A DNA stretch of 6,702 bases from Alistipes sp. (GTDB taxonomy: Bacteria; Bacteroidota; Bacteroidia; Bacteroidales; Rikenellaceae). Of the stretch, positions 4,446 through 6,702 are shown in pieces. A program made the translations under genes and the position numbers. The notes beneath the pieces were generated by a model. That model was not told the DNA's origin and did no database searches. It saw nothing but the letters and a program-made list of their open reading frames with translations. The stretch is taken from the NCBI GenBank assembly GCA_017559615.1, contig JAFYRB010000082.1, positions 1 to 6,702 on the forward strand, given 5' to 3'. Numbering within the stretch: the first letter of the stretch is position 1; each line of letters opens with the position of its first letter.

Positions 4446-5786
4446 TTAACGGCGACGGTGACCACCGCGTCTCATCTGCATCATCTGCTTCTGAAGGCCT
4501 CCGCCAGCTACGGTCTTCATCATCTTGCGAGTCTGCTCAAACTGCTTCAACAAGCGGTTTACGTCGGCAAGTGTAGTACCCGAACCACGTGCAATGCGCT
4601 CTCTGCGACGTGCGTTGATAATCTCGGGTCTTTCACGCTCCTCTGGAGTCATAGAGTCGATGATAGCCTCGGTCTGCTTGAAGGCATCATCTGGAATGTC
4701 GACATCCTTCAATGCCTTACCCATACCAGGAATCATAGATGCGAGATCCTTGAGGTTACCCATCTTCTTAATCTGGGCAATCTGCTCGCGGAAGTCGTTG
4801 AAGTTGAACTGATCCTTGATGAGCTTCTTCTTAAGTTTGCGAGCCTGCTCCTCGTCGAACTGCTCCTGTGCGCGCTCCACGAGCGATACAACATCACCCA
4901 TACCGAGGATACGGTCTGCCATACGCTCTGGGTGGAATACCTGAAGAGCATCCATCTTCTCGCCCGAAGAGATGAACTTCAAAGGCTTGTCAACCACCGA
5001 GCGGATAGAGATAGCGGCACCACCACGTGTGTCACCATCGAGCTTCGTGAGAACTACACCATCGAAATCAAGACGCTCGTTGAACTCCTTTGCGGTATTC
5101 ACAGCATCCTGTCCCGTCATCGAGTCTACAACGAAGAGAGTCTCCGAAGGGTTGATAGCAGCCTTGATATTTGTAATCTCCACCATCATCGCCTCGTCAA
5201 CAGCCAAACGACCTGCTGTATCGACGATTACGGTGTTGTATGACTTCTGGCGTGCGTATGCGATAGCGTTCTTCGCAATCTCAACAGGGTTGTTATTACC
5301 TGGCTCGGTATACACCTCCACGCCTACGGTCTGGCCCAAAATCTTGAGCTGGTCGATAGCCGCAGGACGGTAAACGTCACACGCTACGAGCAACACCTGA
5401 CGGTTCTTCTTTGTCTTGAGGAACGATGCGAACTTACCCGAGAAGGTTGTCTTACCCGAACCCTGAAGACCTGCGATAAGAATCACCGCTGGGTTACCCT
5501 CGAGGTTAACCTCTGTAGCGGTACCACCCATAAGCAGTGCCAACTCATCGCGAACAATCTTGGTCATCATCTGACCAGGCTTTACAGCCGTAAGCACATC
5601 CTGACCGAGGGCCTTACGCTTTACCTCGTCGGTGAATGTTTTAGCAACCTTATAACTAACATCGGCATCAATAAGTGCGCGACGAATCTCCTTAAGAGTC
5701 TCGGCAACGTTAATCTCCGTAATACGTCCCTCGCCCTTTAGGATTTTAAACGAGCGTTCGAGTTTCTCGGTTAGATTTTCAAACAT
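4446..5786 (-). CDS. ffh: Signal recognition particle GTPase Ffh (SRP54)
   Basis: The 446-residue product is full length for bacterial Ffh. It binds 4.5S RNA, recognises signal sequences of nascent membrane proteins at the ribosome, and delivers them to FtsY and the SecYEG translocon. Domain N is residues 1-90. The G domain covers about 95-295: GLQGSGKTT (106-114, G1), DVYRPAA (137-143), DTAGR (189-193, G3), TKLDGDTRGG (247-256, G4) and SSGE (273-276). The M domain runs from about 325 to the end: FREQIAQIKKMGNL (332-345), IPGM (352-355), RRRERIARGSGT (393-404, 4.5S RNA-binding helix-loop-helix), and a Met-rich, Arg-rich tail MMQMRRGGHRRR (435-446). The ATG at 5786 gives the standard MFENLTEKLE start. 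It has its own promoter and terminator, so it is probably one unit and constitutively expressed. It is essential in most bacteria. Nothing is unusual in the reading frame. Confidence 0.98.
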   Translation of the reverse strand: MFENLTEKLERSFKILKGEGRITEINVAETLKEIRRALIDADVSYKVAKTFTDEVKRKALGQDVLTAVKPGQMMTKIVRDELALLMGGTATEVNLEGNPAVILIAGLQGSGKTTFSGKFASFLKTKKNRQVLLVACDVYRPAAIDQLKILGQTVGVEVYTEPGNNNPVEIAKNAIAYARQKSYNTVIVDTAGRLAVDEAMMVEITNIKAAINPSETLFVVDSMTGQDAVNTAKEFNERLDFDGVVLTKLDGDTRGGAAISIRSVVDKPLKFISSGEKMDALQVFHPERMADRILGMGDVVSLVERAQEQFDEEQARKLKKKLIKDQFNFNDFREQIAQIKKMGNLKDLASMIPGMGKALKDVDIPDDAFKQTEAIIDSMTPEERERPEIINARRRERIARGSGTTLADVNRLLKQFEQTRKMMKTVAGGGLQKQMMQMRRGGHRRR

Positions 5787-5824
5787 AGTATATCGTACTT
5801 TTAATTATTTTCTGTTTAGGGGTG

Positions 5825-5856
5825 CAAAGATATAGTATATATCTTAATTTTCCAAC
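5825..5856 (-). promoter_or_regulatory. Promoter for ffh
   Basis: On the - strand TATCTTTG (5832-5825) is a perfect -7 element. GTTG (5856-5853) lies 20 bases upstream as a three-of-four match to the -33 TTTG. The -33 element lies inside the last codons of the clostripain-family gene. Transcription would start near 5820, about 34 bases before the ffh ATG. Confidence 0.7.
5827..5845. repeat. Perfect inverted repeat overlapping the ffh -7 element
   Basis: AAGATATA (5827-5834) and TATATCTT (5838-5845) are perfect 8-bp arms around GTA. The repeat covers most of the ffh -7 element and ends in the stop codon of the upstream peptidase gene. It could be an operator, or a weak stop hairpin for the upstream gene; no T-run follows on the - strand. 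Confidence 0.6.
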
Positions 5857-6701
5857 CCAATGACATCTTTATTCCAATTTGTATCTCTCCACGCCGCTGG
5901 GAATGCCTTGCTTGGTGCCGATGTTGTAACGCCAGAGTAGACATTCAGGTCGATGTTATAGGTGCCGTGCTTACCATACGCAGAGTAGAACGATGGAAGT
6001 GAGTGCTTCGCAATAACGGTCTTATCCATCTGAGCATTGAACGCTGCAAGAGCCTCGCTATCCGTAGCCACAACATTCACCCACTCGCCAAAGTCATAGA
6101 ACTGATGTGTCTCAAGGCCCTCGTAGGTCTGAATAATAGAGGTGTCAACCTCCTTATAACCCAACTTCGCGGTAGCCATCACAGCACGTGTAGCCTCGGC
6201 AAGTGCCTCAATCTCGGAGCAGTCGTATACCGCTACACATCCGCTACGCGCATTACCCACATACTCATCGCGGTAGAACTTGTAGTAGCTCTCGGCAGCA
6301 CCCTTATAGTCGCTCTTTTTACCATCCTCGGCAAAGAGGTAGGCGAGAGTACGGTGGTAGGGGAATCCGCGGCTCATAATCTCGCAAGGCGATGCAATGA
6401 TGTAGTTTGCGGCGTTGCGAAGCTCATAAATACTCTCGATATTCGACATAAAACAAGCGTCGAAAAGTATGTAGTCGAGGTCCACCTGCGACTCCTCAAT
6501 ACCCTCGGCAAGCTCGTCGATATTCACCTGTACGTTACCCTCACCAAAGGCACGTGTTAGCTCTGCGCCAGGTGCTGGAATCCAAGGGTTTGCACCCACG
6601 CCCATCTGCATCATCGTGCCGCCATATATCAGCAACTCACGAGTTACCCAGCCCTGACCGTGGCCCGCGAAGATGATGCCGTAGCGCTCTGCAGGGGCGA
6701 T
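5844..6701 (-). CDS. Clostripain-family (C11) cysteine peptidase, C-terminal part (5' end outside window)
   Basis: The frame is open from the right edge to a TAA stop at 5846-5844, giving 285 residues; a TTG at 6635 is internal. Two motifs identify peptidase family C11: RYGIIFAGHGQGW near the fragment start (fragment residues 6-18), with the catalytic His at 14 (codon 6662-6660), and DYILFDACFMSNIESIYEL with the catalytic Cys at 83 (codon 6455-6453). The spacing is usual for clostripain and PmC11. These enzymes cleave after Arg or Lys and many mature by self-cleavage; secreted or lipoprotein forms are common in gut Bacteroidales. The signal peptide, if any, lies outside the window. Downstream segments such as IIASPCEIMSRGFPYHRTL and DCSEIEALAEA are typical of family members. 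It ends 57 bases before ffh, on the same strand, but ffh has its own promoter, and no functional link is expected. Peptide specificity cannot be read from this part. Confidence 0.88.
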   Translation of the reverse strand: MAPAERYGIIFAGHGQGWVTRELLIYGGTMMQMGVGANPWIPAPGAELTRAFGEGNVQVNIDELAEGIEESQVDLDYILFDACFMSNIESIYELRNAANYIIASPCEIMSRGFPYHRTLAYLFAEDGKKSDYKGAAESYYKFYRDEYVGNARSGCVAVYDCSEIEALAEATRAVMATAKLGYKEVDTSIIQTYEGLETHQFYDFGEWVNVVATDSEALAAFNAQMDKTVIAKHSLPSFYSAYGKHGTYNIDLNVYSGVTTSAPSKAFPAAWRDTNWNKDVIGLEN

Positions 6702-6702
6702 A

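Noticed and set aside
4168..4449. 93-residue open frame on the + strand in the sigma-ffh gap
   Set aside because: It crosses the predicted sigma-operon promoter and ffh terminator; composition is low-complexity and there is no family match or promoter.
4416..5243. 275-residue open frame on the + strand
   Set aside because: It lies antisense to the conserved ffh frame, its product is leucine/histidine-rich with no recognisable domain, and it has no promoter; it is a shadow of ffh codon use.
6003..6560. 185-residue open frame on the + strand
   Set aside because: It is antisense to the C11 peptidase, which has both catalytic motifs. No domain is seen in the + frame product.

Overview
The window looks like a chromosomal segment of a gut-type Bacteroidales, possibly Alistipes/Rikenellaceae-like (inference, no search run). 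The strongest sign is a recurring Bacteroidetes housekeeping promoter pattern, TTTG-N19/20-TAnnTTTG, upstream of several genes. Shine-Dalgarno sequences are absent, and the gene families found (LuxC-like acyl-CoA reductase, C11 clostripain-type peptidase, ECF-type sigma factor) are common in that phylum.

Left third, + strand: the 3' half of a LuxC-like acyl-CoA reductase (runs off the left edge); then, from its own promoter with a perfect hairpin in the leader, a zeta-toxin/COG4185-type P-loop protein. That gene overlaps by 8 bases a 59-aa small gene that is its likely partner. A tRNA-Lys(UUU) gene with its own promoter, encoded CCA and a strong terminator follows, then a WYL-domain transcriptional regulator ending at a bidirectional terminator.

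Middle, - strand: a compact three-gene operon (transcribed right to left) of an ECF-type sigma factor, a cysteine peptidase-like protein (C39/papain-like fold with a short N-terminal domain resembling anti-sigma/adaptor regions) and a single-domain RyR (ryanodine-receptor repeat) protein. No gene in it has a signal peptide or membrane segment, so it looks like a wholly cytosolic regulatory or stress/conflict module. This is the most unusual part of the window and the best candidate for an undescribed system.

Right third, - strand: ffh, the signal recognition particle GTPase, with its own promoter and terminator; and upstream of it the 3' portion of a clostripain-family (C11) cysteine peptidase that runs off the right edge and carries both catalytic residues.

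Apart from the sigma-peptidase-RyR operon and the zeta/small-gene pair, the neighbours appear functionally unrelated. No CRISPR array, insertion sequence, rRNA or integrase is visible.
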